64,000 nt of DNA, taken from Naematelia aurantialba. Its lineage: Eukaryota; Basidiomycota; Tremellomycetes; Tremellales; Naemateliaceae. The first letter of the stretch is position 1, and every line of letters begins with the position of its first letter. The notes beneath the pieces were generated by a model. That model was not told where the DNA came from. It made no database searches and worked only from the letters and a program-made list of their open reading frames with translations. The stretch lies in the NCBI GenBank assembly GCA_021527695.1, contig JAKFAO010000010.1, forward strand, positions 744,001-808,000, read 5' to 3'. Of the stretch, positions 11,443 to 22,691 are shown in pieces. Both the position numbers and the translations under genes were made by a program.

Positions 11443-13355
11443 ATGGTGCTCAAGTCAGAGTGAGTCGAGTTTGCGGCGAAGCTAGCTCAGAGTTTGGCTG
11501 ACCGACCTTCAGGCAAGACCTGTATCTGGACCCGTCCATTCGGGTGAGTCTTCCACAAGTGATGCTCGTTGTTGCATTGGCGGGCCTTGGGTCGGCTCCG
11601 AGTCGGGAGTATGGGAGGCTATTGATCTGACTGGCCTTCTGAATGATATGGGACGATGGGCTCAACTGCATCACCAGAAATATGCCAGTCTCCAGCTGAC
11701 TTTTGGCAGGATTGGGTCTTGATTCCAATAACGCTCATCATGGTTGGCCTTGCCTCGCCTCTCCTTCTAGTCGTTCGTCGAATATTGATACGGCGTAGTT
11801 TCTCGTCGGTATCCTGCGGCACTACGTCACGCTTCTCCTCAACAACCCACCGAAGAAGCAGCCCGCAGCTGCAGTCCGCGAGCAGTGAGTCTTCACCTTT
11901 GCCTTGTCACTGCGCTTCTCTCCTGCTCCCTCGTGCTTCTTGGCACGCTGTCCTTTGTCTTCTTCATCACGCATTACATCCTTACATCATCTATTCTTAT
12001 CTTTGACTTCCCATGGCTCGCCCTTTCGTCTCTGCACGTGTCGTATCTCTCATCGTCAAGCGGCTGACCACCCCAAGGCGTGCGCTGGCCCGCGCCGCCC
12101 TCCTCCGCTCAACGGCGCCCCTCTCTCCCCTACCGCCAAGCGCCTACCGCTCCCTCTCTGCTCACTACGCCTCGTGTCTCTCTTCTGGGGACTATCTGAA
12201 GCCCAAGACAGACAGCGTGACGAAGGAGGGCGAGACGCCAAACCCACTTGAGATGCCAGGCATGGAGGGTGCGATGGACGGGATCAAGAAGCAGGCTGTG
12301 ATGATGTGAGTTGCTATTCCTTGGTTCAGTCTCGAGGAGCATACGGCAGGAGATCTAGACCATCAGGGTTGGATGATCAGGATAAGCGCTGGTACCTAAT
12401 CGGCCAGTTGTTTGCGCGAGTCCGGGCTCGGAGAGTTAAGTTGGCGCAGAGTCGGTGAGCTGACAGCGTAGGGTGCCGAATATGGTCTTGATGCAGTATA
12501 TATCCGTCTTCTTCTCCGGGTTCATCCTCAGTAAGTGGCTGCTCGGTTGCTCTTCCGCGTGCCATGCCCGCTGTACCACGTCTCTTAGGTTCATAGCGAC
12601 CTGTGATGCCTCCAGCCGCATCACTTGCACCCGACATGAGAGCTGACATGATCTCTTTCCAGTGAAACTTCCCTTCCCTTTGACGCTGGGCTTCAAGTCG
12701 CTCCTGTCGCGTGACATTGCGATGCCCGAGCTTGATGTGCGATGGGTCTCGTGCGTTTCTCTCCAGTCTTCTCTTCATGTAAACACCTTGACACAGCTTC
12801 TCTGACCCCTCTCCCGATGAGCCTGATAAATCTGTATTCAGGCCCTTTGCGTTCACTCCCATTCGTGCCTACGTATCTGCCCGACTGCGACACCTGCGCT
12901 GACCGGCGTGCGTCGTTTGATAGAGCACTGAGTTGGTACTTTCTCAATCTGTTCGGCCTGAACGGCGTCTTCAAGCTCATCCTGGGAGCTGACAATGGTG
13001 AGTTTCGAGTTCCTGTTTTGAGTTTGCATAGAAGTTGTTTGCATGGGAGACTGGGCTGCCAGAGCTGGTGATCTCTGGGAAGATGGAGATAAGAGCATCG
13101 GAACGGGCTGGGGGACATGACGACGCCGAAGCAACGCTGATCCGTCACTGCTTAGCGGCCGTCGAGTCCCGCGACTTGGTGGCTCTCAACGCGCTGTCCG
13201 GCGCAGGGGGCGGCATGCCTGCGGGTCCCGGCCGGCCGGATATGGAGAAACTGTTCAAGGCCGAAGTGGAGAACCTGGCCTTGGCGGAGGGACTGTACCG
13301 GTGGGTCGGAGAGGGGATCGAAGAGCGGGTCCTGAGGGCCTGGGGCAAGTCATAG
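11443..13355 (+). CDS. EMC3: ER membrane protein complex subunit 3 (EMC3), 271 aa
   Basis: Insertase-type core subunit of the ER membrane protein complex, Oxa1 superfamily, helping insert tail-anchored and multipass proteins. Exons: 11443..11459, 11513..11543, 11710..11742, 11799..11884, 12078..12305, 12472..12530, 12663..12750, 12924..12997, 13156..13355. They join in frame to give 271 aa, close to the family's usual 250-265. Diagnostic segments are DLYLDPSIRDWVLIPITLIM, VGILRHYVTLLLNNPPKKQP, VPNMVLMQYISVFFSGFI, KLPFPLTLGFKSLL, WVSALSWYFLNLFGLNGVF and a C-terminal EGLYRWVGEGIEERVL. Three membrane helices are expected. The first coding exon is only 17 nt. The intron after exon 3 has a weak GTTGGC donor. 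The last 15 nt of the coding region, with the stop, are the first part of a tandem repeat that continues into the 3' flank. Confidence 0.93.
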
Positions 13356-13475
13356 CGTCGGCGTGGGGCAAGTCATAGCGTCGGCGTGGGGCAAGTCATA
13401 GTCATAGCGTCAGTGTGGGGCATGTATCAGCCTCGTGTGGGGCAAATCATGGTCTAGTCTGGGGCAGGTTGGCTC
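13341..13475. repeat. 23-bp tandem repeat overlapping the EMC3 stop codon
   Basis: Unit TGGGGCAAGTCATAGCGTCGGCG. Two perfect copies (13341-13363, 13364-13386) are followed by increasingly diverged copies to about 13475. The first copy encodes the EMC3 C-terminus and its TAG. Confidence 0.8.
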
Positions 13476-13884
13476 TGTGTTGGTCAATGACTCGACTTGA
13501 CACGACGTGACACGACGGCCGACAGGTGTATAGATGTCATTGATGAAGATTATGCGTTGGCTCGAGGCTGGCTCGAGGCTGAGACGATACTGACAGGCCG
13601 CATCCGAGCATCGGCATAAGCACGCTGAGTAGATAGTGTCAAGGTAGGCATGTGGGACTCATGCAAGGCAGACAACGCAGGCAACGCAGAACACGCAGAC
13701 AACGCTGCACGAGACCGAAGACAAGATGCCAAGATATCATGGTGGCAAGGGCATGCATGTGCTGGGTATGCTAAACACAGTATACAACAGGCTCATTCCA
13801 CAATGCCTGCGCGATACTGAAATACAGGATGGGTCTCGGAAGGAGTTCGACGCCACGCAACTACGAATCCACCGACTAGGCAGG
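13476..13884. other. Intergenic between convergent EMC3 and RAM1
   Basis: About 400 bases with no supported gene. Short CGACAC and GCAGACAACGC-type direct repeats occur near 13500-13520 and 13670-13705. Confidence 0.4.
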
Positions 13885-16294
13885 CTAAGCCGCCTGGCCG
13901 TAGAAGAAGTTGATGAATGGCGTGAGCTTGCCTGGCACAATGTTGAACACGGGCGTAGTGGGGTTCTGCAGCGGGCTGGTCAGTACATGTCCAGCGGCCC
14001 GAGGTGAACCGACAACACCGAGGCGGGAAGGAAAGACAGGTAGAAGGAACGACAGGTAGAAGGAGACAGCTAGAAGGAAAGAACGGGTAGAGGGAAGACA
14101 GGTGCCCTGGTATCCACCAGCACTCGCAGGAGAAGCCACTTACCACGCGATTGGCCTTATCGCCCACAACGACCGCCTCCTCCATCACCCACGCCAAGGC
14201 ATTCGCCCACACCTCCCTCCGTACAGCCTGTCGTTCTTCCTCGCTGGCCCACCCGCCGCCGGCCGTCGTGGGTGTGACCGCCGGAAAGCCCTTGGCCGGA
14301 TCAAACGACGCCCGCAGCGCAGCCACGCGCGACTCGGGATGTGTGCAGTGGTATTGCGCGATCGAGAGGCCGGACAGGTTGTTGCATGTGTGATATAGGT
14401 CTGGATGCCTAAAGATGCATCAGTTCTCAGTTGCAAAGCCCATTTCCGTCCATCGCCGCGTGGCGACGACGGTTTCCTTGCAAGTCGACTCACTTGCCAG
14501 GCTTGTCGCGAAGGCCGCCCCTGCCTCCTGCGGGATTTTGCGCAGCGACCAGCACGTATTCTTGCAATGCCACTATTCCATTAGTACAAATGTAGCGATA
14601 TGGACAACGGCCTTCAACCATGCCACTCGACATGAGTGCCCTACTCACCGCGGTTAAACAACTCGGCCGTCCCTGTCTGCTTTCCGTTCTTCACTGCCTC
14701 CCGCCGGGCCAGCTCCTCGAGCACGGGGAACCCGCCGCCAACCCACCATGAATAACATCCGTCTACCAGCTTGTTGCTCCGGCCCCTGAAGCCGCCCGCC
14801 TCGATCGCTTCGCCCTGCATGAGCGTCGACCAGCGTATCGCGCCTTGGACGTCGATGGGCCGTGGAAAGTGCGGACCCAACGACGCAGCAGGTGTGGCTG
14901 ACTCTGACGCCAAAGTTGTCGCTGGCTGACCTGGCTGACCTGATGTCGACGCGGTGTCTGACGGTAGTGTTGAAAGTGACGAGACAGTTGGCGGTAATAC
15001 TGAAGTTGACGAGACGCTTGGCGGTAGTGTTGAAGTTGACGAGACGTGTGACGGGAGTATCGACGAAAGGAGAAAGTGTGCCAAGAGCGCACAGGAAGTA
15101 TACCCCCCATGCGCTTCAGCCATGGCAGCGCCGGGGTGCGAGGGGAACGGGAAGGCGGAACATGCAAATCCGCCCTCGTATGTCTGACACGAGGCGAGAA
15201 AGGTATCGACGTTACGCAGGAGCTCGGGCGTGAGCAGGTCGAGCAGGGTGGCTACGACGAGGAGGCAGTATGTCCCTCTGCGATGTCAGCGTGTCCAGCC
15301 ACAGAGATTCTCAATTCTCAAGGACCGTGCGAAGGTCTGTGATGGTCATATGCAGTCGGGATATCGTACTATGCCTATGATGTCGTATGATGGTATGGCA
15401 GTCGTACGATGGTATGACAATTTTATGCTGGTTGTGATATCCGTAGACAGACTCACCTCACATCCACCTCGCCGCCTTGGCAAACCACAAACCGCCCATC
15501 TGGCTGTTTACAGCGCATGAAGAACTCGTACGTCCTCTGTCGGTTCTCTGCCAGTGCGTGCCACCCGCCGCCTGGCCCCGCGTGGCCTGTCATCGCGAGG
15601 GACAAGGTCGATGCGTACGTCGGAAGCAGGTGCGGGAGCTGGGTGTTGGCGGGGCCGCCGGAGAACCCGCCGAGGGGGGACAGAAAGTGGGTGAGGGTTG
15701 ATATTGCCCTGTGAGGTCAGCTGTCCGAATGCGGTGGAGATGTTTGAGGAGGAGGTATAGGCTAGAGGGCATAGGCAACAGTGGGTAATAGTCTAGAGGG
15801 AGATATAGTCTAGCGGGGGATATAGTGTAGAAGAGAATACGAGAGGCATAGTCTAGAGGAGGTGTTGGGATTGTCAGACAGGAGAGGGTTGGAGTGGAGC
15901 AGGCGCACCTCTGTTGGATCTCCGCGTCGATGCCAATACCCAGCAACTCCAAACTATGCAGCGTCCAAAACAAGAGCCATGGCCGACTCGCATCGAGCGC
16001 GACATATGGCGCTGGGAGCTTGAACAGCGTCGCTGCGAGAAAGGCGCTGTGCTCGTTTCGGCGGAGCGTGGTCGTTTCCACCACAGCAGCGGATGTGCCT
16101 TGTGATGCAGGCTCTTTGCCCAGGGCATCTGTAGTAGTCGGAGGGGAGGGAAGGTACGGAAGGGCAGTCGTAGTGACGAGGGAAGCGATGAGGTGCTCCG
16201 TCTCGGATTGCTCGAGGAACGTCGAGGTGGGCTGGTCGTTGGACGGTAATGGGGTATGAGGGAGCGAGTATATCGACGGCAGGAGGGTGGACAT
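13885..16294 (-). CDS. RAM1: Protein farnesyltransferase beta subunit, 563 aa
   Basis: Catalytic beta subunit of CaaX farnesyltransferase, which prenylates Ras, a-factor-type pheromones and other CaaX proteins in the cytoplasm. Exons, in gene order: 15909..16294, 15457..15708, 14649..15277, 14494..14572, 14144..14408, 13885..13965; all join in frame. Seen in the protein: YVALDASRPWLLFWTLHSLELL, the glycine-rich GGFSGGP followed by QLPHLLPTYAS, the zinc ligands in GGEVDVRGTYC (Asp and Cys) and in YHTCNNLSG (His), and YEGGFAC and LVDGCYSWWVGGGFPVLEE repeats of the alpha-alpha toroid. A Ser/Thr/Pro-rich insert of about 60 residues between the HGGYTSCAL and GAIRWSTLMQGE segments explains part of the extra length against the usual 430-520. 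The first intron (about 200 nt) contains degenerate repeats. It is head to head with the SMP-30 gene. Confidence 0.92.
15735..15875. repeat. Degenerate ATAGTCTAGAGGG repeats in RAM1 intron 1
   Basis: At least five imperfect copies of a 13-20 bp unit containing ATAGTCTAG(A/C)GGG lie entirely inside the first RAM1 intron (15709-15908). Confidence 0.6.
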
Positions 16295-16677
16295 GTCGCT
16301 CGTGTCGAGAGTAGAGGTGTAGCTCTGCAGTTATATGAGGGGGAGAAGAGTGTCCGCTGTAGCGTACTGAAGCACAAGAGCGGCTGCTGAACAGTCGACG
16401 AGCAGTTGAATGTGCTTTGTGTCTTTTGTTCAACCTCCACCGGGCACGACGCCGGGAGACTGCGCGCCTATCCATGCTTAATGCATGCTTTTTGCCCGCC
16501 TAAATCGAAACTGCACGCCTGTTTTCGGTGCCCCCGGCCCCGGCAATATCCCGATAGCTTTCCCGACAGCCAGAGTGGGGGAGGGGGTATCCCACCCAGC
16601 TGGCTATAGACGATCCCCACGGCAACGTCCAAACTCTCGTCGTCGCAAACCACAAGATACACCCCCACGGCAGCACC
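16295..16677. promoter_or_regulatory. Divergent promoter, RAM1/SMP-30 gene
   Basis: 383 bp between two ATG codons pointing away from each other. No obvious TATA box or known factor site stands out. Confidence 0.4.
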
Positions 16678-18548
16678 ATGGCCGACGCACCGGTCATTGA
16701 CGCGGAGCTGTTCCTCGCATGCCAGAACGACTTGGGGGAAGGTACGTCTGTCGCCTCGCTGTGGACTCGGCTGATGGCTCTGCAGGTATACTCTGGGACT
16801 CGCAGACGCAGCTGTTGCATTGGGTCGATATCCCGAAATCAGAGGTGCATACGTGAGTGCGCTCTGGCGTCCATGCGGAGTTGCATTGGGGGTATGATGT
16901 GGTGTGGCATGATGTAGTGTGATATGATGTGGTGTGCTATGATGTGATGTGGGGGCGATGTGGTGCACGGGATGCTGCGCGTACGATCAATCTGACGCCA
17001 CAGTCTCGACCCCAAGACCAAAGCCTACAGTATCGACGCCTACCCCGCCACTCAACACGTCACAGCGCTCGCCCTCCGTCGTTCCGGACCCGGCATCATC
17101 GCAGCCATGACCGACGCGATCGTCCTCCTGCCCCCACCTACCACACCTACCGAGACGTCCACCAATCCTACCCCGAGAACAAGGGAATGGGAGAGGGTGG
17201 TCGCGGACAAGTTCTCCGCGACGCTGGTTGATCACAAGGCGAGGCTGAATGACGGTGGGTGCGATACAGCGGGGCGGTTCTTGGTTGGGAGCATGGGGTT
17301 GCCAGAGGGCGGCGCGGCGTGTGGCGAGTTTTTCAGGTGAGTTCGGCGGGCGTGATTCCCGACTGCTCCGGAGGTGTGGGGATGGTGCTGCTGCAGCTGC
17401 AGCTGTGGCTATCGGCCGAGAGCGTGGGTGCTTTCGGCTTGTCGGTGGGTCTGTGAGCGGCGTGCCGTCGGCCGTTGGGGAAGTGTATCCGTCGTCGGCA
17501 GCGTGTGATACGGTTGGGTGTGAAGCAAACGAACATTGAATGACCAAACAGATGCGACCCCGACGGAACGGTGACGCGGTTATGGGACAAGGTCGGTACG
17601 AGCAACGGCGTGGGCTTCACCGCGGACGGTAAGACCATGTGTGAGTGTCAGGGGAATGGACGTGGTGTTTCTCGTCCTTGCGATTTGCTCCTCGCGACTT
17701 TACTTGTCATGACCCATAGGCTTTACGGGTGCCTATCACATCGACGCGTCTTATCTGCACAATCCGAGAAAATGGCAAAGTCCCTTCTCACATGACTCGG
17801 ACCACCCTGCCCACCCGTCCTGCATCTCCATATTACCCTTTAGCACTCTCCCAGTTCACATGTGGTCCCGCTGGCTCCATAACGACCAAGCCTCGTATCA
17901 GACTCGTGTTCCAAGCTAACCCTCCAGACTACATCGACTCGAAGCTCGACGCGATCCACGTTCTGTCGTACGATCCAGAAACCGGCAAGCCATTGTCGCG
18001 AGACGAGCTGGTCAAGCCCTGTCCGCCGCCGATGCCGCTCTCCCCATCGCAGGGCAACCCAGTCCCCACTCAAGGGGTGTACGACGGGTTGTGCATGGAC
18101 GGGCAGGGCAACGTCTGGGCTGCACGGTGGTCTGATCAGCGTGTGATTGGGTTCCGTCCGGACGGGAGCATTATTTGCCACGTCCGTGTGCCAGGGTGTT
18201 ATAGTCCGACGATCCCTTGTTTTGGCGGTATGTCGTCTCCTCGGCTTCCTTGGTCTAAACTGCACGGCAATCACAGCCTCAATACATTGAGCTATGATGG
18301 CTGTACTGAGGATAGACGGCTGCAATCAGAGCATCCACACGTACCGGCCTGGCTGATAGCGAACAGGCGCCAACCTCGACACAATGTACATTGCCACGGC
18401 GCACAGCAAGATGAGCGGCACGGACAGGCACGACGAGTTTCCACACTCTGGGGATCTGTTCACGGTCGATTTCGGGCCGGGCAGTGCGGTGCGCAAGCTG
18501 CTTGGGGACGGGTGGACGGGGGCAGAGAGGCATCGATTTGCAGGGTGA
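16678..18548 (+). CDS. SMP-30/gluconolactonase/LRE-like protein, 344 aa
   Basis: Predicted six-bladed beta-propeller lactonase of the SMP-30/regucalcin family, which usually hydrolyses sugar lactones with a bound divalent metal. Exons: 16678..16741, 16786..16852, 17004..17336, 17552..17640, 17928..18227, 18367..18548. Family features seen: NDLGEGILWDSQTQLLHWVDI at the N-terminus (metal-ligand Glu in GEG), RCDPDGTVTRLWDKVGTSNGVGFTADGKTMYYIDS (Asn-Gly and the YYIDS metal site), GVYDGLCMDGQGNVWAARW (DG ligand region), and the closing strand MYIATAHSKM. Its 344 aa compares with the usual 290-330. Substrate cannot be deduced. Intron 2 has TGATGTGGTGTG-type repeats, and intron 4 is long (287 nt). 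A frame remains open through parts of intron 4, but splicing at 17928 restores the conserved YYIDS motif. Confidence 0.85.
16865..16965. repeat. TGATGTGGTGTG-like repeats in SMP-30 gene intron 2
   Basis: A run of degenerate 10-12 bp units (GATGTGGTGTG, TATGATGTG) fills most of the 151-nt second intron. Confidence 0.6.
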
Positions 18549-19495
18549 GGATGGGATCGTGTAGATGTAGATCAGAGCATGCAAAGAGCGGTCATGGTCC
18601 ACTCGCCGGTGCAGCGCCGCTGCCATGGCTGGTGTCGTCGCCATTGACGTGGCCCTCGCCACGACTGGTAACCCGTCTCGCTACCAGTCTCTCCCGTCCT
18701 CGCATTCCTGGCCCCGCGTGGGTCAGTCGCCAGGCACAGGCCGGTGCCCGTGACAACCCCCGTTCCTGAGAATCGTTATCTCTGTATTTTTAGTGGAGCC
18801 AAGCGAAGATTCGAGGGGGCGCTTTTTGTCCTGCTCGGTTGGTGCTGCTCCATGGCTCTGGCCACTGCTGCCGTTTGCTCTACGGCTCTTGCTGCACTGC
18901 TTCCACTCACTCTTGGTTGGAGGGTAGTCTAGTAGTCTAGGCGTCAGAGAATAGTGTAGGCGTCAGAGATCGTCTAGGCGTCAGCGACGATGCATGCCAT
19001 GTGCAGGGAAGAACCAAACGAGGAGCCGGAATGGAGATAGCCAGAAGCTGCAGGTACCTAAGGCCCCTTGGAGCGGGGATCGCGCGGGCCCTCTGCGGAC
19101 ACACCCTCAAGCTCCGTTTAGACTCGATGACGGCTCAGCGGGACGGCGGATCAGGTGGAAAAGCGGGCAAAAGCCAGAGCACCGGTGATCGCGGATTGGT
19201 CGGGTGTGATAACGGGATCCCAGCGGCCTTGCCCCCCCCTCTCCCATCCCTATGCAATGATTCCACGGCGAGCCAAAGAGTATAAAGTACCGAACGCAAT
19301 CTAGAGACGGGGTCCGATCCCACTCGCTCTCTACATATATATCTCTATCTCTCTCTATCTCTCTCTCTGGTACGGCCTCGTCCCGGTTCTAGTCTTGTTC
19401 TAGCATCCTAGAGAGAAAAAACTCGAGACCCTTGGAGACTTGCAATCTCGCACAACCAGAGGTTGGACAAAGCTACAGAGCCAAGAACAGACACC
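18549..19495. other. Intergenic region upstream of the purine permease gene
   Basis: No gene supported. At 18930-18985 a unit like GTCTAGGCGTCAGAGAAT is repeated three times. The 3' part holds the promoter listed separately. Confidence 0.4.
19205..19375 (+). promoter_or_regulatory. Putative promoter: GATA site, TATA box, CT-rich tract
   Basis: A TGATAA motif near 19207 fits the fungal GATA-factor consensus HGATAR. TATAAA lies at 19281-19286. A TCTCTATCTCTCTC tract at about 19325-19369 follows, a common feature of fungal transcription start regions. The ATG is at 19496. The assignment is by motif and spacing only. Confidence 0.5.
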
Positions 19496-22134
19496 ATGCT
19501 GCGCCTCCTGTCGACGTCGCTTGTGCTCCTGGCCGGGCTGGGAGCGGTCGTGGCTGCCCCGGCGACACTCGCCAAGCGCTGGTACCCTATCTGCCCAAAG
19601 GTCGTGATCATCTCGTACGTCTGGGTCTCGAGGGGTGGCGTCGGGCTACCGCAACGGCTTCCGTTATGTAGCTCGCCGTCTCTCCACCTCGCCATCCTTC
19701 CATCCTTCCATCCTTCCATCCTTCCATCCTTCCATCCTTCCATCCTTCCATCCTTCCATCCTTCCATCCTTCCATCCTTCCATCCTTCCATCCTTCCATC
19801 CTTCCATCCCTCCATCCCTCCATCCCTCCATCCCTCCATCCCTCCATCCCTCCATCCCTCCATCCTTCCATCCTTCCATCCCTCCATCCTTCCATCCCTC
19901 CATCCCTCCATCCCTCCATCTCCATCGCTGCTCCAGCTCGTCCCAGAGTCCAAGACCCCCACAAGCCCACGCACATGAGCTGACGTCTCGCAGCATGTTC
20001 TCGTCGGAAGACGTGTGGACAGACTCGCTCGGCCTCACGGAGAACATCACCCTCCCCGGCCTGTCGCCGCTGTTCCCCAACATCACCTGCAACCCATCGG
20101 GAGAGATCTGCCACATGACCACTGGCGAGGCAGAGATCAATGCCGCATGCTCGGCTTCTGTGAGTTTCCAGAGGCAGGGTCGCCCTTTCTCGACCGCATG
20201 TCTTCCCCCAGCAGCATGTCTGTCTGTCAGGCCGAGATTGGGCAGCGCTTGGATATGCAGCGACGAAAGAGAAAGGAGAATACAGTGCTGACCTGGCCAG
20301 GCGCTCGTGCTCGCTACCAAGGAGTTTGACTTGACCAAGACGTACTTGTAAGTTGCATCGGCCTTTCCGCTCCAGCATCTCCCCTGCTTCCTGGTCCCAT
20401 GTCGTTCCTTCCTTTGGCGTTCCTCCGCCTGCTTCATTACCCTGGGCACCTCTACCTCTTCCCTACGCGTCTCCTTTCTTCCTTCATCAGGTCCCGCCAG
20501 ATAGTACCTGCGTTCCTCTCGTACGGCCATGGCCACGGCCATCACCACTACTATGCACAGGACCCTTCACCATACCTCTGCTTGTCTTTCAGTCCGTTAG
20601 CCCACTCGCGGCTAACGCATGCAGTATGATCGCCGGCATCGCCGGCGTCAACCCCTTCACTGGCACGCTCGGCAGCGTCGCCCTGGCGCGTTACGCGGTC
20701 CAGGTCGCGCTGGGATACGAGATCGATGCCCGCCAGATGCCGGCCAACTGGTCCACTGGATACTTCTTATTCGATACCGAGGCGCCTGGGCAGGTCGCCA
20801 CTGAGATCTACGGCACCGAGGTGTTCGAGGTAAGTCTCCACTGAACTCCACAAAGTCTCCACCCCTATAGCCCACGTCGCACGACGCACCCCCAACACTC
20901 CATTACCGTCTTATACCGTCCGTCCGCCCTGGCCCTTCAGAGCGGCAAGAGAGCTGACCGCTCAGCTCAACACCAACCTCCGTGATGCGGCTGCAGCGTA
21001 CACGTATGGTCTCACCCTCAACGACTCGACCACCGCCCAGACCTACCGGTGCGTCCTTTTGATTCTTCCTCGGTCCCTTTCTTCCGCCCTTCCCGTTCTT
21101 CCTTCTTTCCATCTTTCCTTCTTTCCTTCTTTCCATCTTTCCTTTCTTTCCTTCCTCTGCATCCTAATCCGTTCTGACCATCTCCCTGACCACCCACAGA
21201 GCGCAATACGACTACGCCCCTGCCAACCAGCCGCCGCAGATCTTCTACGGCGACGTCGCCACCTCCGACGTATGGTTCACCGGCTCTCTCCTCGACGAGG
21301 CATTCGGCAACATCACTTTGCTGTGGACCAACGGGACCGGCGACTACAGCATGACGGCAGAAGAGGACAATGCGACTCTGGAAGCACTGTTGCGTGGCGC
21401 GCTGGCCGGGCTGGTCGACCTTTCAAGGGTTATCTTGATCAGGACTGCAAGCGACTTTGATCGTCCTCCCCCCGGCCTCGACACGTGAGTCCGAGCCTCC
21501 CCCTCCCACACAACCCCGCTCTCGTTTCCGTTGCTTCACTCCTTGGGTATCGTCCCCTTCCGCATGCTTTCCACTACTTCCATGAATCGACGGCGACGCG
21601 ACAGAAGGAAGTCCACAAACTGACGGCACCAGCATCGAGAACCTGTTGGACAACGCAGGAGGCTTCACGCCCTCCGTCCAGAACATCTACATCGCGGGCA
21701 AGCCCATCGTCGAGGTGAGTTGCAGGTCTCATTATTGATAGCGTTCTCGTTCTGGCGTCATGACCTATCTCGTTTGCCACTACGCACCTTGGGTCCAGTC
21801 TCGCCCATTCCCAGCTCGCAGGCCTCCTTGCCTTACCTCTGGTCCCAAGCCGCTCGTCTCCGTCTTGACTACCGCTTGTCTCGCGCTTTCCTCTCTAGGA
21901 TTGGGGAAGACGGAGCTGGCCATCCTTGCTTGTGGCTCGTGGTCAGATCGTAGCATCCGCTAACCCCACCAGGGCATTGTCAACGACTGGGACGAGATCT
22001 TCGAGGGTGGTGTCCCGCCGCAGGACGACTGGCTGTACAACTCCGACGACCTGCACTCGCTCATTTCGTTGCGCAAGCGCGAGGTCCGTGAGTACCAGCA
22101 GATCGCCAAGCGCTCTGCGCGCATGCGCAGGTAA
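19496..22134 (+). CDS. Purine nucleoside permease (NUP) family protein, secreted, 382 aa
   Basis: Member of the NUP family described for Candida purine nucleoside permease. Exons: 19496..19614, 19994..20159, 20301..20347, 20625..20829, 20966..21048, 21200..21484, 21633..21714, 21973..22134. A hydrophobic signal peptide ([17 protein letters not shown]) is followed by an AKR dibasic site, so the mature protein probably enters the secretory path. Family motifs: [89 protein letters not shown] and [15 protein letters not shown]. Several N-glycosylation sequons are present. The ending is basic and atypical ([19 protein letters not shown]). The TAA at 22132 overlaps a good donor (CAG then GTAAGC), so a spliced extension is possible. 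Intron 1 is 379 nt and mostly minisatellite. The GATA motif upstream suits nitrogen control of purine uptake (inference). Confidence 0.88.
19684..19920. repeat. CCATCCTT/CCATCCCT minisatellite in intron 1 of the NUP gene
   Basis: About 29 copies of an 8-bp unit, first main form CCATCCTT and then CCATCCCT, with a mixed third block. Entirely intronic between splice sites 19615 and 19993. Long open frames on both strands here are a result of the repeat. Confidence 0.9.
21075..21165. repeat. TTCTTTCC/ATCTTTCC pyrimidine repeats in NUP intron 5
   Basis: Degenerate TTCC-based repeats fill the intron between 21049 and 21199. They contribute a long polypyrimidine tract before the acceptor. Confidence 0.6.
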
Positions 22135-22691
22135 GCGTGCGGCTCGGGGATGAGCGGCGAGTAGGGCGTTCGGACTCGACGGCAACGGCATGGTCATCAT
22201 CGTCGCTCGTCAGGTTGTGTCCTTGTTACTTGCTACACCCATGGGACTGTGCAGGGAGATGGGAAGGTTGAGAATGCTAGGAAAGACGTATAATACAATT
22301 GTTGCGAAAGCTCACATCGAGAGCATGGCCGGCAAATTAAATTCCTGGATGTAGATATGCATCATGCTCGTATAATCCAGCTCTAATCATCGGGACAGTG
22401 ATGGAGATGACAAAGACTACAAAGACCACAGGGACCTCAAGACCACAGGGACCACAAAGATCGCAAAGATCACAAGGATGGAGATCACAAAGATCACACG
22501 ATCTGTCGATCACACGATCACGCAATCACGTCGATCACCGGGATCACCGGGGCCGCAGTTAGCCAACGATATCCACGCGACTTGCGCAGTCGTCAACTAC
22601 GCATGTCCGATTGGCGATATGATCGGCGACGGTACACCATATGATACCTTCCAGTCGCGAATACCCAGCCGACAACTTGGATGACACACTG
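22135..22691. other. Intergenic between convergent genes, with CACAAAGAT repeats
   Basis: No gene supported. From about 22395 to 22530 a 9-12 bp unit around ATCACAAAG/ACCACAGGG is repeated many times with drift. Confidence 0.5.

Noticed and set aside
17729..18230. Continuous frame through the 287-nt SMP-30 intron
   Set aside because: Splicing from 17640 to 17928 gives the conserved MYYIDS motif, whereas the intronic part has no similarity to the family.
19408..20548. Long antisense frames encoding repeated [13 protein letters not shown] peptides
   Set aside because: They are direct translations of the intronic CCATCCTT repeat; an octamer without stops stays open in several frames.
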